This document shows positions 26,201-30,602 of a stretch of DNA of 64,000 nucleotides, piece by piece (the first letter of the stretch is position 1; each line of letters opens with the position of its first letter). The DNA is from Rhizobium sp. 16-488-2b. Lineage in GTDB: Bacteria > Pseudomonadota > Alphaproteobacteria > Rhizobiales > Rhizobiaceae. Below the pieces are notes generated by a model. It was given only the letters and a program-made list of their open reading frames with translations, had not been told where the DNA came from and made no database searches. The stretch lies in assembly GCF_017741815.1 (NCBI RefSeq), contig NZ_JAGHMF010000036.1:310001-374000 (forward strand), written 5' to 3'. A program made the translations under genes and the position numbers.

Positions 26201-29200
26201 AGCCCCAGCCTGACCTACGGGCTTGGCGGGCAGGCGGCGCACGGCACGGTGACGGTCAACTCCGACGGCACCTACAGCTATGTGCCGGCCGCAAACTACA
26301 ACGGTTCCGACAGCTTCACCTACACCGTCTCCGACGGCCAGGCGACTTCGACCTACACGATTTCGATCACGGTGACCGCGGTCAACGATGCGCCTGTGAG
26401 CTCGGGAACCTCGATCTCCACCGAGGAGGACGAAACCGTTACCGGCCAGCTGCCACCGGCCTCCGACGCCGATGGCGACCCGATCACCTACGGGCTCGCC
26501 GCCCAGGCAACCAACGGCACCGTGGTCGTGAACTCCGACGGCAGCTACAGCTACACGCCGGCGCCCGGCTACAACGGCTCCGACAGCTTCAGCTTCAGCG
26601 TCTCGGATGGCACCGATTCCACGACCTATGTGGTCAATGTCACCGTGGGCGCGGTCAATGATCCGCCGAGCGGCTCCAACGCCTCGATCACCGTTGCCGA
26701 AGACGGTCTGGCCAGTGGAACGCTACCGCTTGCGACCGATCCGGACGGTGACGCGCTCACCTATGGTCTGGGCGCACCAGCCGCGCATGGCACGGTCACC
26801 GTCAACACCGACGGCACCTACACCTATCGGCCGAATGCCAACTACAACGGCACCGACAGCTTCACCTACACCGTCTCCGACGGCATCGATCAATCGACGT
26901 ATACTGTCTCGATCACCGTGACGCCTGTGAACGACGCCCCAGTCGGATCGAATACTGCGATCACAGTCTCCGAGGACGTGCCCTTCGACGGCGTGTTGCC
27001 GGCCGCCAGCGATGTGGATGGCGATCCGGTTCGCTATGCCGTCGGCACGCAGCCCATGCATGGTTCGGTGACCGTCAATCCCGACGGAACCTACCGATAC
27101 GTGCCGGCAGCCGATTACAACGGCGCCGACAGCTTCACCTACCAGGTGACCGATGGCCAGGCGGTCTCGACCTACACGGTCTCGATCACGGTGACCGCGG
27201 TCAACGACGCGCCTGTTGGCAGCAATGTGTCGATCTCTGTCGACGAAGACGGCTCCGCGTCGGGAACGCTGCCGCGCGCGGTGGATGTCGATGGCGATCC
27301 GCTGACCTATCTGCTGCAGAACGGTCCGAGTCATGGCGTGGCCACCGTGCTCTCCGACGGCCGCTACACCTACGTCCCCGCCGCCAATTTCTCTGGGACT
27401 GATACCTTCACCTACGCGGTGTCCGATGGCACTGTGCTGTCCGTCTACACCGTGACGGTGAATGTCGGTGCCGAAAACGATGCGCCGACGGGCTCGGATC
27501 TGGCAATCAGCATCTCCGAGGATACGAGCTTTACCGGCTCGCTTCCATCAGCCTCCGATGCGGATGGCGACACGGTCGTCTACGGCCTTGGCACGCCGGC
27601 CGCCCATGGGGCCGTGACGGTCAATCCCGACGGCACCTTCAGCTACGTGCCGCAGGCAAACTATGCCGGGCCGGACCACTTCACCTACACCTTGTTCGAT
27701 GGAACCGTCACGGTGACCTATACCGTCACGATCGCCGTCCAGGGTGTGAACGATGCGCCGGTCGGCGCCGATACCGCCATCTCGCTTGCCGAGGATACGC
27801 CCTTCTCGGGCCAGCTTCCGCCAGCCGTCGATCCCGATGGCGATGCGGTCACCTACGCTCTCGCAGGCGCGGCAAGCCACGGCACCGTCAGCATCAATGC
27901 CAACGGGACCTACAGCTATATCCCCGACAGCAACTTCAACGGCACCGACAGCTTCAGCTATTCCGTCAGCGACGGAACGGCGACCAACGTCTACCGCGTC
28001 TCGGTCACCGTCAGCGCCGTCAACGATGCGCCGATCGGCTCCGATACGTCGATTTCGGCGCAGCAGGGCACGATCGCGACCGGCAATCTGCCGCCGGCCT
28101 ACGATATCGAGGGGAGCCCGGTCACCTATGGACTTGGCGCGCAGGCCGCGCACGGCACCGTGGTGATCGGAGCGAACGGCAGCTATTCCTACCAGCCAAA
28201 CAGCGGCTTCAGCGGCAGCGATCAGTTCACCTACACCGTCTCCGACGGAACGGCGGTATCGATCTACACCGTCACCGTCTCCGTCGGCGCCGTCAACAGC
28301 GCGCCCTCCGGCCAGGACACGACGCTGACCGTTTCCGAGGATACGCCGTTTACCGGCCAGCTGCCGGTCGCGACCGACGCGGATGGCGACGCGCTGACCT
28401 ACGGCCTTGCCGCGGGACCGGCGCATGGTGTCGTCACCGTTTCGGCGGACGGGCAATACTCCTTCACGCCTGATCGCAATTTCAACGGCAGCGATCAGTT
28501 CAGCTACTCGGTGAGCGATGGCCGGGCGATGGTGGTCTACCGCGTGTTCGTCACGGTCACGCCCGTCAACGACGCCCCGGTCGGATCGGATACCGCTATC
28601 TCGCTCGCCGAGGATACGAGCTTCACCGGACGGCTGCCGACGGCCTCCGATGCTGATGGCGATGCCATCACCTATGGCCTGGCGGCCGCGGCCGGCCACG
28701 GCACGGTCAGCATCAACGCCGACGGGACCTACAGCTATACGCCCAACGGCAACTTCAACGGCACTGACAGCTTCAGCTACTCGGTAAGCGACGGCACGGT
28801 CACCAATGTCTATCGCGTGACCGTCACCGTCACCGCCGTCAATGATGCACCCGTCGGGTCTGATACGTCGATCTCCGTGCAGGAGGGAACGGTCGCCACC
28901 GGCACCCTGCCGCCGGCCTTCGATGTCGAGGGATCGCCGGTCACCTACGGTCTGGGAGCCAATCCGGTCCACGGCACGGTCACGATCAATCTGAACGGCA
29001 ACTACACTTACCAGCCAGACGCTGGCTTCAGCGGCGCCGATCAGTTCACCTATACAGTATCCGACGGCACGGCGACCTCGGTCTATACCGTCACCGTTTC
29101 CGTCGGCGCGGTGAATGGCGCACCCGTCGGCAGCGACACGACGCTGACCATTGCCGAGGATACGACGTTTACCGGCAGGCTTCCCGCCGCCACCGATCCC

Positions 29201-30442
29201 GATGGCGATCCGCTGAGCTACGCGGTTGCGGCCGGACCGGCCCACGGCGTCGTCATAATCACGGCGGACGGCCGATATATCTTCACGCCAAACGGCAATT
29301 TCAACGGCACGGACCAGTTCAGCTATTCGGTGAGCGATGGCCGGGCGACGGTTATCTACCGCGTGTTCGTCACGGTTACGCCCGTCAACGACGCACCTGT
29401 CGGATCCGGCACCGCGATCGCGGTCGGGCGCGATCAGACCGTCACGGGCACCTTGCCGCCGGCCTTCGATGTCGAGGGATCGCCGATCACCTATCAACTG
29501 GGATCGGCCGCAGCCCACGGCGTCGTCACCGTCAATCCGGATGGGAGCTACAGCTATACTCCGACAGCCGGCTATGAGGGTGCCGACAGCTTCACCTTCA
29601 CGGTCTCCGACGGTGACGCGACATCGACCTACATGGTCACGATTTCCGTGGGTGCTGCCGTTCCGCCCACGGAGCCGCCTGAAACACCGCCCGGCGAACG
29701 TCCGCCGCTCGAAAGGGATCCGCCGGTCGTGTTCCCTGTCGATCCGAACGATCCGGGTGCGCCTGATTTCGGTGACGAGACCGAGGAGATTGGCGGCGCA
29801 TCGAAGGAGATCATGGACGATCTCGGCGCCATATCGGACGACATCACGGTGGATGGCCCGATCGACGCTGTCGTCAACGCCGCACAGCCTTTGAACGGCA
29901 TCGGTTCGCTGCCGCGCCACGGCGCGGTGCTGCATGCCGTGCGTCAGATCTCCGAGTGGATCGAAAGCGGACGCCGTCTCGACGATATCCATATTGGCTT
30001 CTTCAAGGGCGGATCGAACATTCACATCGCCGGATCGGGTGCCGACAGTACCTGGTTCACCGTCGATACGATCTTCAACGAGAACTTCCTCTATATCCTG
30101 CCCGCTTATGGCAGCCAGACGGACAAGACGAGCTTCAGCGTGACGCTATCCGACGGCCGTGCGCTGCCGGACTGGATGACGGTGACGCATGGCGGAATGA
30201 TCATCGGCCGCCCGCCTGTCGGCGCCGTCTCGATCGACATCCGCGTATGGGGCACCTCGCGCGACGGTACGGTGAGCGACACGCTGCGCATCGACCTGCA
30301 GACGGGCACGGTTCTCGACCATGTCAGGGACCGGCGCGCCGATCTCGGGCCAGGGGCGCTGTTCTCCAGCCAAATGTTGGCCGAGGCGAACATAAGCAGT
30401 GGGCAAGGCGACCGGCTCTGGAGTGCCCTGCGCGGGCAGTGA
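5252..30442 (+). CDS. Giant DUF4347 / tandem Ig-cadherin-repeat surface protein (8396 aa)
   Basis: One uninterrupted frame of 25,191 bases. There is no Sec signal. Residues 30-42 (MELEQRIAFDAAG) match the LEPR-XLL type N-terminal motif of very large exported proteins. A DUF4347 domain follows (~100-250), then a propeller-like region (~270-520) and an SdrD/Cna-B-like domain (~525-637: GTIGDKIFADNDKSG). From ~640 to 8136 the protein is almost entirely repeats joined by VNDAPV-type linkers. Four repeat kinds are visible: pairs of ~128 and ~140 residues, 103-residue cadherin-like units, putative-Ig units (GLPPGLxxDPxTGxIxG) and 91-residue tandem-95-like units. DxDGD motifs suggest calcium binding. 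A Pro-rich hinge at ~8137-8180 precedes a unique C-terminal domain with a last Ig-like fold (LPDWMTVTHGGMIIGRPP). No RTX nonapeptides were found. I saw only one cysteine, in DUF4347. The likely role is a surface adhesin or biofilm matrix protein. Confidence 0.95.
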   Translation: MNERYVRPAPDRVEKMRGRNAKPKYGSMLMELEQRIAFDAAGAATVEKSQEKAHQDQGDHGSAETAQHDGASDGHDALVAALAEHQAASAAPETSAVAQPRQVVVIDSSVPDYQALVKDLGDNFKIIVVDPNENGVHELAETLSSMHDVEAIHIISHGKEGFLQLGSASLTATTMATDYAADLTSIRGSLTDNADILVYGCNFAEGETGTNAVKMLGYLTGADVAASTDPTGSAALGGNWDLEYHDGDIASDLIGTDKSHADYADTLNIASSNGNGALLVSAGRSIYSVDVLTGKATMITTVPTSVGGITVSATINSLAADQANGLIYYTDSANDATNKALFAYDYINNTHILVDSDLTTGAATNIVTGTTGVGGGAATFFNGGLYLGVENVSGSNDQIYRITFSNNGRTMAGATAFGAQITAANDWGDFAIDATNNTLLSITTLGITRYNLTTGAIIDSITNATGGTGAQGGGDINGNTYLVGTDIRQINPVTGVAIGSAVTITTNGTTALTNISDAARWTPPTGTIGDKIFADNDKSGTFNTGDGGIGGVTVQLIDDVNGDGLVSTGERILATDTTDANGSYLFTGVLPGQYIVRVTDANGVLGTATLTTGSTTQSFALATIGAANLAADFGYYAQAPVVDLNSGTTPTQIITNGGTPGTTGWTVGGTAGAQANGGFAWTLNGGTGTLTQANVSGWTDGLAPSGAAQLTFDVGWSNDLLLGISNDNNTPATVDVTIGGVLYARITTGTLNGTPNTATITYFNGATGSPSTVAASAAGTTAWGRTAVTINLPSTVVATGDLVFSYSAAGGLLTPSTDDIFIDNVSAFRNVDTVAGVNYTTTYTENGAGVSIGSAATDVRDLDSTNMRSATIVLTNAQAGDVLTVGTLPSGITGSVDTSVAGQVTVTLTGSATKASYATAIKAITFSNTGDNPSTTPRVINVTVNDGGLSSAVATSTIAVVAVNDAPVNNLPASWTTNEDTSLALSGLSVTDLDAGTGSMTVTLSVASGTITATAGGSVGVSGSGTGTVVLTGTLANINAYLASASAPVYVPVADANGTVVLTMTTNDNGNTGTGGALTDVDTRNIIINPVNDAPVLDLDGSTTGTGYSVGYTENGTGVAISNTNSSVIDVDNTNMASASIVITNGQAGDLLTVTGTLPAGITASYNATTFTLTLTGSATKANYEAALRQVLYTSSSDNPTLNGAATSRNISVTVNDGAANSNTAVTAVAITAVNDAPVNTLPVSWTTNEDTSVALTGLSITDPDAGTGSMTVRLQVPTGVLTATAGGSVTVSGSGTGTLVLTGTLANLNAYLASSAAPVYVPVADANGSVTVTMTTSDLGNFGTGGPLTDTDTAVINITPVNDAPILDLDASGAGTGFTTTYTENDAGVAIADTDGVITDIDSANMASLSAVITNGQAGDILAVAGTLPAGITASYNSTTFTLTLTGSAPRASYETALQQIRYLSSSENPSTTPRSINVTVNDGAANSNVAVATVNVIAVNDAPVNTVPGSVTLNEDVQTAISGISVSDVDSGSVTVTLSVANGTLSPSVIAGTVTGNGTASVTVSGTLAQVNSVLASLRYTGRADYNGSDTLIVSTSDGSLTDTDNVAITVTPVADITPDTVATAEDTAITFNVITGTNGATADTFKDPGRAVTSVTQPPAGQGSVTFAADGTLVYTLSANFNGQTTFTYTVTAGGVTETATVTVNVSAVNDAPVNSLPASGWSTSEDTSIALSGLSISDVDAGTGTMTVTLAVSGGTVSAVSGAGVTISGSGSASLTLSGTLSAINAYLASAAAPQFNPAANASGSVTLTMTTNDGGNSGSGGPLTDIDTRTITIDPVNDAPVNTLPSGGWSVNEDTALALTGLAISDVDAGSGTMTVVLGVNSGQLTAVSGSGVTISGSGTSSLTLSGTLASINAYLASTARPVYTPVADFNGAVTLTMTTNDGGNTGSGGALTDVDTATITVIAVNDAPTLDLDTSAAGTGYATSYTENAAGVAIVNTGVLVADVDNANMASATIVISNGQAGDVLSVTGTLPSGITASYNASTYTLTLTGSATKAAYQTALGQIRYASTSDDPGAVTRSINVTVSDGAASSNTAVATVAVTPVNDPPVNTLPAGGWTMNEDGTLSLTGLSVADPDIGSGTATVTLSVGSGVLTAASGSGVTITGSGTATITLSGTLTSINAYLASTARPSYVPVADFNGSVTLTMTSSDGQLTDTDTQTIAITAVADIANDTATTNEDTAVVIAVDANDSFENAGHTITAINGSAIVANGVVNVTSGTVRLNADGTLTFTPSANVNGSTSFTYTVTSGGVTETATVNVTIVPVNDAPVNTVPGAQTVAEDTPLAVSGVSVADVDGDVLTTTVTVTNGIANVTTGAGATIANNGTSSVRLSGTAAQINAALAGLTYTATADYNGAAQLTILTTDGTLTDTDTVAITITPVADIVADNLTTNEDTAITFNAITGTNGASADNFENAGRAITSVTQPPAGQGTVTFAADGTITYTPAANFNGTTSFTYTVTSGGVTETATVTIVVNPVNDAPVNTVPSAQTTAEDTSIVFSSSAGNAIVVTDVDNGTLTVTVTVTNGSFSLSGTSGLSFSAGDGTADQTMTFTGTTAAINTALAGASYAPVADYNGSAQISVQTSDGSLSATSTIPVTITPVADIANDSVSTDEDVPAVISVLANDSFENPGRAITAVNGTAITAGGAAVTVANGTVRLNASSQLVFTPTLDYNGVTTFTYTVTSGGVTETAQVTVAVASVNTPPVNTLPPSFTAIEDTSLGLAGLQISDQDAGSGTMTVTLSVNSGVLSALGAGGVSVSGSGSQALTLSGTLTDINAYLAGATRPSFTPSANSTASVTLTMTTNDNGNTGGPSLVDIDTATIAITAVNDAPAGTDNTVTINEDSVYTFSAASFGFTDPNDSPANSLAAVVITTLPTNGVLSLGGTAVTAGQVISAANLGNLTFTPAANANGTALASFTFQVRDNGGTANGGQDTDQSPNSFTFNVTAVNDAPVNTLPSSFGTNEDTALSLAGLQVADVDAGSGSITVTLRVNSGTLAATGGSGVTVSGSGSGTLVLTGTLSNINVFLTAAGTRPVFNPAANANGAVTLTMVTNDNGNTGSGGALSDTDTATISVAPVNDAPVGSDTAITTNEDTAFSGTLPVATDVDGDSLTYGAGSIAPSHGTVVVNPNGTYTYTPSANFNGTDSFTYSVSDGTVTVQYLVSVTVNSVNDAPVGVNDTAQTNAGVSTSLNVLANDTDVDGDVLQVSAINGVAGNVGLAVTGSNGGTFTIGANGAAVFNPGTAFTDLPAGQSRTSSVTYQLSDGHGGFSTATVTVTVTGVNDAPISTPIANQTGNDAQAVTLNVGGNFSDPDTGDTLTFTATGLPPGLTINATTGVISGTINRSASVNGPYAVTVTATDGSGATANRSFTWAVLNPPPVAAADNLATTENSPLTGSVFANNGNGVDSDPDGDPISVSAVGGSGAGVGQAVAGSNGGTFTINADGTYAFNPGTAFDDLAAGATRVTTVTYTITDGQGGFSTATVTVTVTGLNDAPVAVADSFTTNEDTSVTFDVRANDSDVDGGTLAVTAINGTAIVTGGSVAVTGGVVTLNADGRLTFTPTADYNGRPTFTYTISDGQGGTASATVTGTVNPVQDPPVAANDSFTTNEDTAVTFDVRANDSDVDGDALAVIQINGSNIASGGSVAVTGGSVRLNADGTLTFTPSANYNGNPSFSYTISDGHGGTATATVNGTVNPVQDPPVAQNDSFTTPEDQAVTIAVLTNDSDPDGDALTITQINGTGITAGNSVAITGGSVTLNANGTLTFTPTANFNGSPSFTYTVSDGNGGSATATVNGTVTPVNDIPVAVADSFTTAEDTAVTFDVLGNDSDIDGDTLTVTAINGANIAAGGVVNVTGGTVRLNADGTLTFTPTANFNGSPSFTYTVSDGNGGTATATVSGSVTPVNDAPVAVDDSFTTLEDTAVTFDVRGNDSDVDGDALNVTAINGTAIASGGSVAITGGSVRLNANGTLTFTPAANYNGSPSFTYTISDGNGGTATATVNGTVTPVNDAPVASDTTVSVDEDGVISSTLPTATDVDGDVITYAAGSTTPAHGTVVVNPNGTYSYTPSANFNGTDRFTYVVSDGKGGSNEYTVTVNVASVNDVPVGTPLPARSGADGAAVTFDVSGFFSDADNDTLTYSASGLPVGLSINAAGVVTGTIDRQASVGGPTGNGVYTVTISVNDGHGGTTSQSFSFSVSNPPPVAVNDAVTATEDTPLTFNVLDGSASGGVPDSDPDGDPLTVTAASAANGTVTLGSGGQITYQPNANFNGTDTITYTISDGNGGTATATVTVTVLAVNDAPVGQPIADRTRNDGDTDSLNISSFFSDADGDPLTYAASGLPAGLTIDPATGLVSGRIAPEASGPTGEAVYTVTVTASDGKGGTTSVTFHYTILNLPPIARDDFATTNEDTPVDIDVLANDGDPDGDNDEVIRVNNVVLQLNGPAVATTNGTVQLVAGPTDRPVLRFTPNANYNGQESFSYSIDDGNGGVDTATVTITIIPQNDAPEGTNPIPDRVRADGQQLIYRVSDFFDDPDGDTLNYTITGLPAGLSFDAATGLIFGTIDHNASQGGAAGFYQITVTAHDGPNGTGASVSQSFELQVTNPGPTAVNDNLAINEDQSATFNVITGAGTASGNAGADIDPDGDTLRLIAASAGHGTLTFAANGSITYVPAADFNGTDTIIYTISDGQGGVSTATVTITINAVNDAPDVSGPLPVQMDSDGQSVSFDAGIYFSDRDGDTLSYAATDLPPGLQIDAATGVISGSLPNNASRPEPYVATINVSDGQGGTISRTITWIISNFPPKAFSDVLSVGQNASGSGNALTNDTDPDGDALTIDRINGQAASVGQAVAGSNGGTFTVSATGVYTFNPGTDFADLGAGETRTTSVTYRVTDADGESDTATITVTVTGVNDNPTATPIPAVTLADGQSLDGKPIDVSDFFSDVDGDTLTFTASGLPAGLSMDANGVITGTIAADASSGGPTYTVAVVANDGHGGTFRTTFDLTVTNPAPTAVNDTATTTEDVPLLNINVLGNDTDPDGDVLTIDPDFPPQAGHGTVTVNSDGTLNYTPAKDFNGIDTVVYRVTDGQGGLSTGVLTITVGAQNDAPIETPIADMERNDGDTISFDISSYFADPEGGVLTYDVQGLPPGLTFDPETGIISGRISAGASGPMGLSNYLVKVIATDDGGLTAESDFTYVIRNIAPDAMNDTARTLEDQPVDIDVLANDVDTDGDAKSIVLVNGVNLSVDGAAVPISNGSVQLVLVNGAQVLRFTPAANYAGTASFTYTISDGNGGSDTATVTVTVDPVNDAPLATPIPDRAQADGSAVSFDVRGFFSDVDGDTLAISVNGLPPGLGFDPATGLISGTLDANASAGSPYTVVVSADDGHGGQVSTQFVFSVSNPAPIAANDTVATNEDTAVTFNPITGVGTAGGGVDVDPDGDPLTIVAIDGQPIATNGTVAVAGGVIRLNGDGSLTFTPAADFNGTVPVTYRISDGNGGFAEASIVITVAAVNDVGVVDLNGAGAGVDIAVSFNEGDAPVAIASGDATVFDVENGITSLNVALGGFANAGSEVIHLNGSVDIIYGTANTGTITFGGTTFRFSYDGANALAITNAAGGTMGNAATSALLRAIQYENRSDNPTTGDRTVSITVTDDGGATSAAAVATISIGAVNDAPIAVDDTATTDEDTAIVGAVPGVLGNDTDADGDALVVSAVGAALPGAAVAGSTGGSFVINADGSYRFDPGADFQGLKAGETRVTSITYAVSDGHGGTANATLSVTVVGVNDAPIGSDGSFQTGEDTVATGFLPTASDPDGDALTYAIATPPANGVVTISSDGSYRYTPPANFNGNDSFTYSVSDGRSTVTYTIAVTVTPVDDAPVGTPIANQAYQDAQTISFDVSGNFSDIDTPSLTFTATGLPTGLTISSQGIITGTVDPDASQLNGGAYSVTVFASDGTSSANQTFIITVTNPAPIARDDAASTGENVDIAGSVFADNGNGADSDPDGDTIVVSAVNGVAGNVGASIAGSAGGRFVIGTDGSYTFVPGTDFDNLKAGEQRTTSITYTISDGQGGTSTATFTVTVSGANDLPVGSDIVISTAEDTAFSGRLPAATDVDGDPLTYGVGSQPAHGSVTIDPTGAYVYTPTADFNGADSFTYTISDGTAVVTHTVTVTVNPVNDAPVLQDVAVSMNEDGTATGQIVATDIDDAPATLVYGLQTAAASGTAVVNPDGTYSYIPNPNFNGTDSFVVVVTDPSGATATATITVTVGAVNDPPVAVDDAAATTENTAISGNVIVGGPGADSDPDGDTLTVVGVGAATGNVGTAIPGQGGGSFLIAADGSYTFDPGTDFDGLAAGATATTSVSYTISDGHGGVATATLTVTVTGLNDAPNAPALPPQASLDGAAIVLPVGAQFTDVDGDTLTFDITGLPPGLVYNTQTGEITGNILPNASGATGSAVYNVTITARDGLGGEAVRSFAWTVTNPVPDAVNDAFTMNEGGQLSGSVLDANGNGPDTDPDNDPLTVSLVTNTAHGALVLNPDGTFTYTPTAGFNGTDSFVYRIDDGNGGTDTATVTITINPVNDAPVVVNDNFTVAEDGQVVIPVLANDSDPDGDTLTITEINGQPISVGASVALASGTVTLNSDGTLTFAAAPNFAGNASFTYTVSDGTLSVQGTVNGTVTGVNDAPVNSLPATFNGTEDTALPLAGLSISDVDAGSGTMTVTLSVDAGTLTAAAGGNVAVAGNGSGAITLTGTIGDINAYLAGASAPVYHPLLNSNAPVTLTMVTSDGGNSGAGGVQTDTDRATIILAPVNDAPVASGSMIQTREDVPVSGVVAATDPDGDPLTYAVATGPRNGTVVIDAAGRYLYSPNTDFNGTDSFDISVSDGQGGVTTVTIAVTVTPVNDAPVGSDATATVAEDQTLNGQLPVASDVDSPSLTYGLGGQAAHGTVTVNSDGTYSYVPAANYNGSDSFTYTVSDGQATSTYTISITVTAVNDAPVSSGTSISTEEDETVTGQLPPASDADGDPITYGLAAQATNGTVVVNSDGSYSYTPAPGYNGSDSFSFSVSDGTDSTTYVVNVTVGAVNDPPSGSNASITVAEDGLASGTLPLATDPDGDALTYGLGAPAAHGTVTVNTDGTYTYRPNANYNGTDSFTYTVSDGIDQSTYTVSITVTPVNDAPVGSNTAITVSEDVPFDGVLPAASDVDGDPVRYAVGTQPMHGSVTVNPDGTYRYVPAADYNGADSFTYQVTDGQAVSTYTVSITVTAVNDAPVGSNVSISVDEDGSASGTLPRAVDVDGDPLTYLLQNGPSHGVATVLSDGRYTYVPAANFSGTDTFTYAVSDGTVLSVYTVTVNVGAENDAPTGSDLAISISEDTSFTGSLPSASDADGDTVVYGLGTPAAHGAVTVNPDGTFSYVPQANYAGPDHFTYTLFDGTVTVTYTVTIAVQGVNDAPVGADTAISLAEDTPFSGQLPPAVDPDGDAVTYALAGAASHGTVSINANGTYSYIPDSNFNGTDSFSYSVSDGTATNVYRVSVTVSAVNDAPIGSDTSISAQQGTIATGNLPPAYDIEGSPVTYGLGAQAAHGTVVIGANGSYSYQPNSGFSGSDQFTYTVSDGTAVSIYTVTVSVGAVNSAPSGQDTTLTVSEDTPFTGQLPVATDADGDALTYGLAAGPAHGVVTVSADGQYSFTPDRNFNGSDQFSYSVSDGRAMVVYRVFVTVTPVNDAPVGSDTAISLAEDTSFTGRLPTASDADGDAITYGLAAAAGHGTVSINADGTYSYTPNGNFNGTDSFSYSVSDGTVTNVYRVTVTVTAVNDAPVGSDTSISVQEGTVATGTLPPAFDVEGSPVTYGLGANPVHGTVTINLNGNYTYQPDAGFSGADQFTYTVSDGTATSVYTVTVSVGAVNGAPVGSDTTLTIAEDTTFTGRLPAATDPDGDPLSYAVAAGPAHGVVIITADGRYIFTPNGNFNGTDQFSYSVSDGRATVIYRVFVTVTPVNDAPVGSGTAIAVGRDQTVTGTLPPAFDVEGSPITYQLGSAAAHGVVTVNPDGSYSYTPTAGYEGADSFTFTVSDGDATSTYMVTISVGAAVPPTEPPETPPGERPPLERDPPVVFPVDPNDPGAPDFGDETEEIGGASKEIMDDLGAISDDITVDGPIDAVVNAAQPLNGIGSLPRHGAVLHAVRQISEWIESGRRLDDIHIGFFKGGSNIHIAGSGADSTWFTVDTIFNENFLYILPAYGSQTDKTSFSVTLSDGRALPDWMTVTHGGMIIGRPPVGAVSIDIRVWGTSRDGTVSDTLRIDLQTGTVLDHVRDRRADLGPGALFSSQMLAEANISSGQGDRLWSALRGQ
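5549..6001 (+). other. DUF4347 domain with His-Gly / Gly-Cys pair
   Basis: This covers residues ~100-250 of the giant protein. Strand-like IHIISHGKEG places a His at residue 157, and ILVYGCNFAEG places a Cys at residue 201. Each follows a hydrophobic strand, the spacing seen in clan CD cysteine peptidases such as gingipain, caspase-like and MARTX CPD domains. DUF4347 is known as a domain of large repeat proteins; the peptidase reading is my inference from the two motifs. Confidence 0.7.
15914..17458 (+). repeat. Five exact-length tandem units of 309 bp (103 aa)
   Basis: Unit starts, judged from the linker codon (AAC or CAG of NDAPV/QDPPV), are 15914, 16223, 16532, 16841 and 17150; the next linker is at 17459. 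Each unit reads as AxDSFTTxEDTAVTFDV, then DSDxDGDxL, TGGSVxLNADGTLTFTP and FTYTISDGxGGTATATV. They correspond to residues 3555-4069. The lack of any length change across units suggests recent amplification or strong selection on length. Confidence 0.9.
25838..29659 (+). repeat. Fourteen exact-length tandem units of 273 bp (91 aa)
   Basis: Linker codons start at 25838, 26111, 26384, 26657, 26930, 27203, 27476, 27749, 28022, 28295, 28568, 28841, 29114 and 29387, always 273 bases apart. They encode residues 6863-8136. The core of a unit is EDTxFxGxLPxASDxDGDxL, then HGTVTVNxDGTYSY and FNGTDSFTYTVSDG. Sequences differ between units while length does not. The array sits just before the C-terminal region, where it could form a rigid stalk. 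Confidence 0.92.
27749..29386 (+). repeat. Higher-order duplication: two 819-bp blocks of three domains
   Basis: Inside the 91-residue array, units at 27749, 28022 and 28295 correspond in order to those at 28568, 28841 and 29114. Shared block-specific features are DTAISLAEDT in the first domain, LPPAxDxEGSPVTYGLGA in the second and GPAHGVV...VVYRVFVTVTP-like ends in the third. The final unit at 29387 again resembles the second type (LPPAFDVEGSPITY). This points to unequal crossing-over in steps of three domains. Confidence 0.85.
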
Positions 30443-30486
30443 TACCGACTGCGGCGACGCTGCGCCGTGTCTTCAGGCGCTCTAGC

Positions 30487-30509
30487 GGCGGCAGGATGAG
30501 CTTGCCGCC
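30487..30509 (+). terminator. Possible weak hairpin after the giant gene
   Basis: GGCGGCA (30487-30493) pairs with TGCCGCC (30503-30509) across a nine-base loop, 44 bases after the stop. No T-run follows, so termination is uncertain. Confidence 0.3.
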
Positions 30510-30602
30510 AAGGCGAGAAGCTGCCGTTGCGGATTAAAGGGACGGAAAGAAAATTGATGTAGTTGGGTTCTCTATTGTCCTGAGTTCCAGACCAGACCAT
30601 CG

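Noticed and set aside
25838..29659. Could the evenly spaced repeats be a CRISPR-like or non-coding array?
   Set aside because: The period is 273 bp, an in-frame multiple of three, without spacers; the repeats are protein domains.
27548..30025. Antisense open frame of 825 codons at the end of the giant gene
   Set aside because: Same cause: a shadow of the 273-bp repeats. The protein repeats with the same period as the sense strand.
29660..30442. RTX calcium repeats or a classic type I C-terminal signal in the giant protein
   Set aside because: No GGxGxDxxx nonapeptides are present; only a Pro-rich hinge and an Ig-like end.
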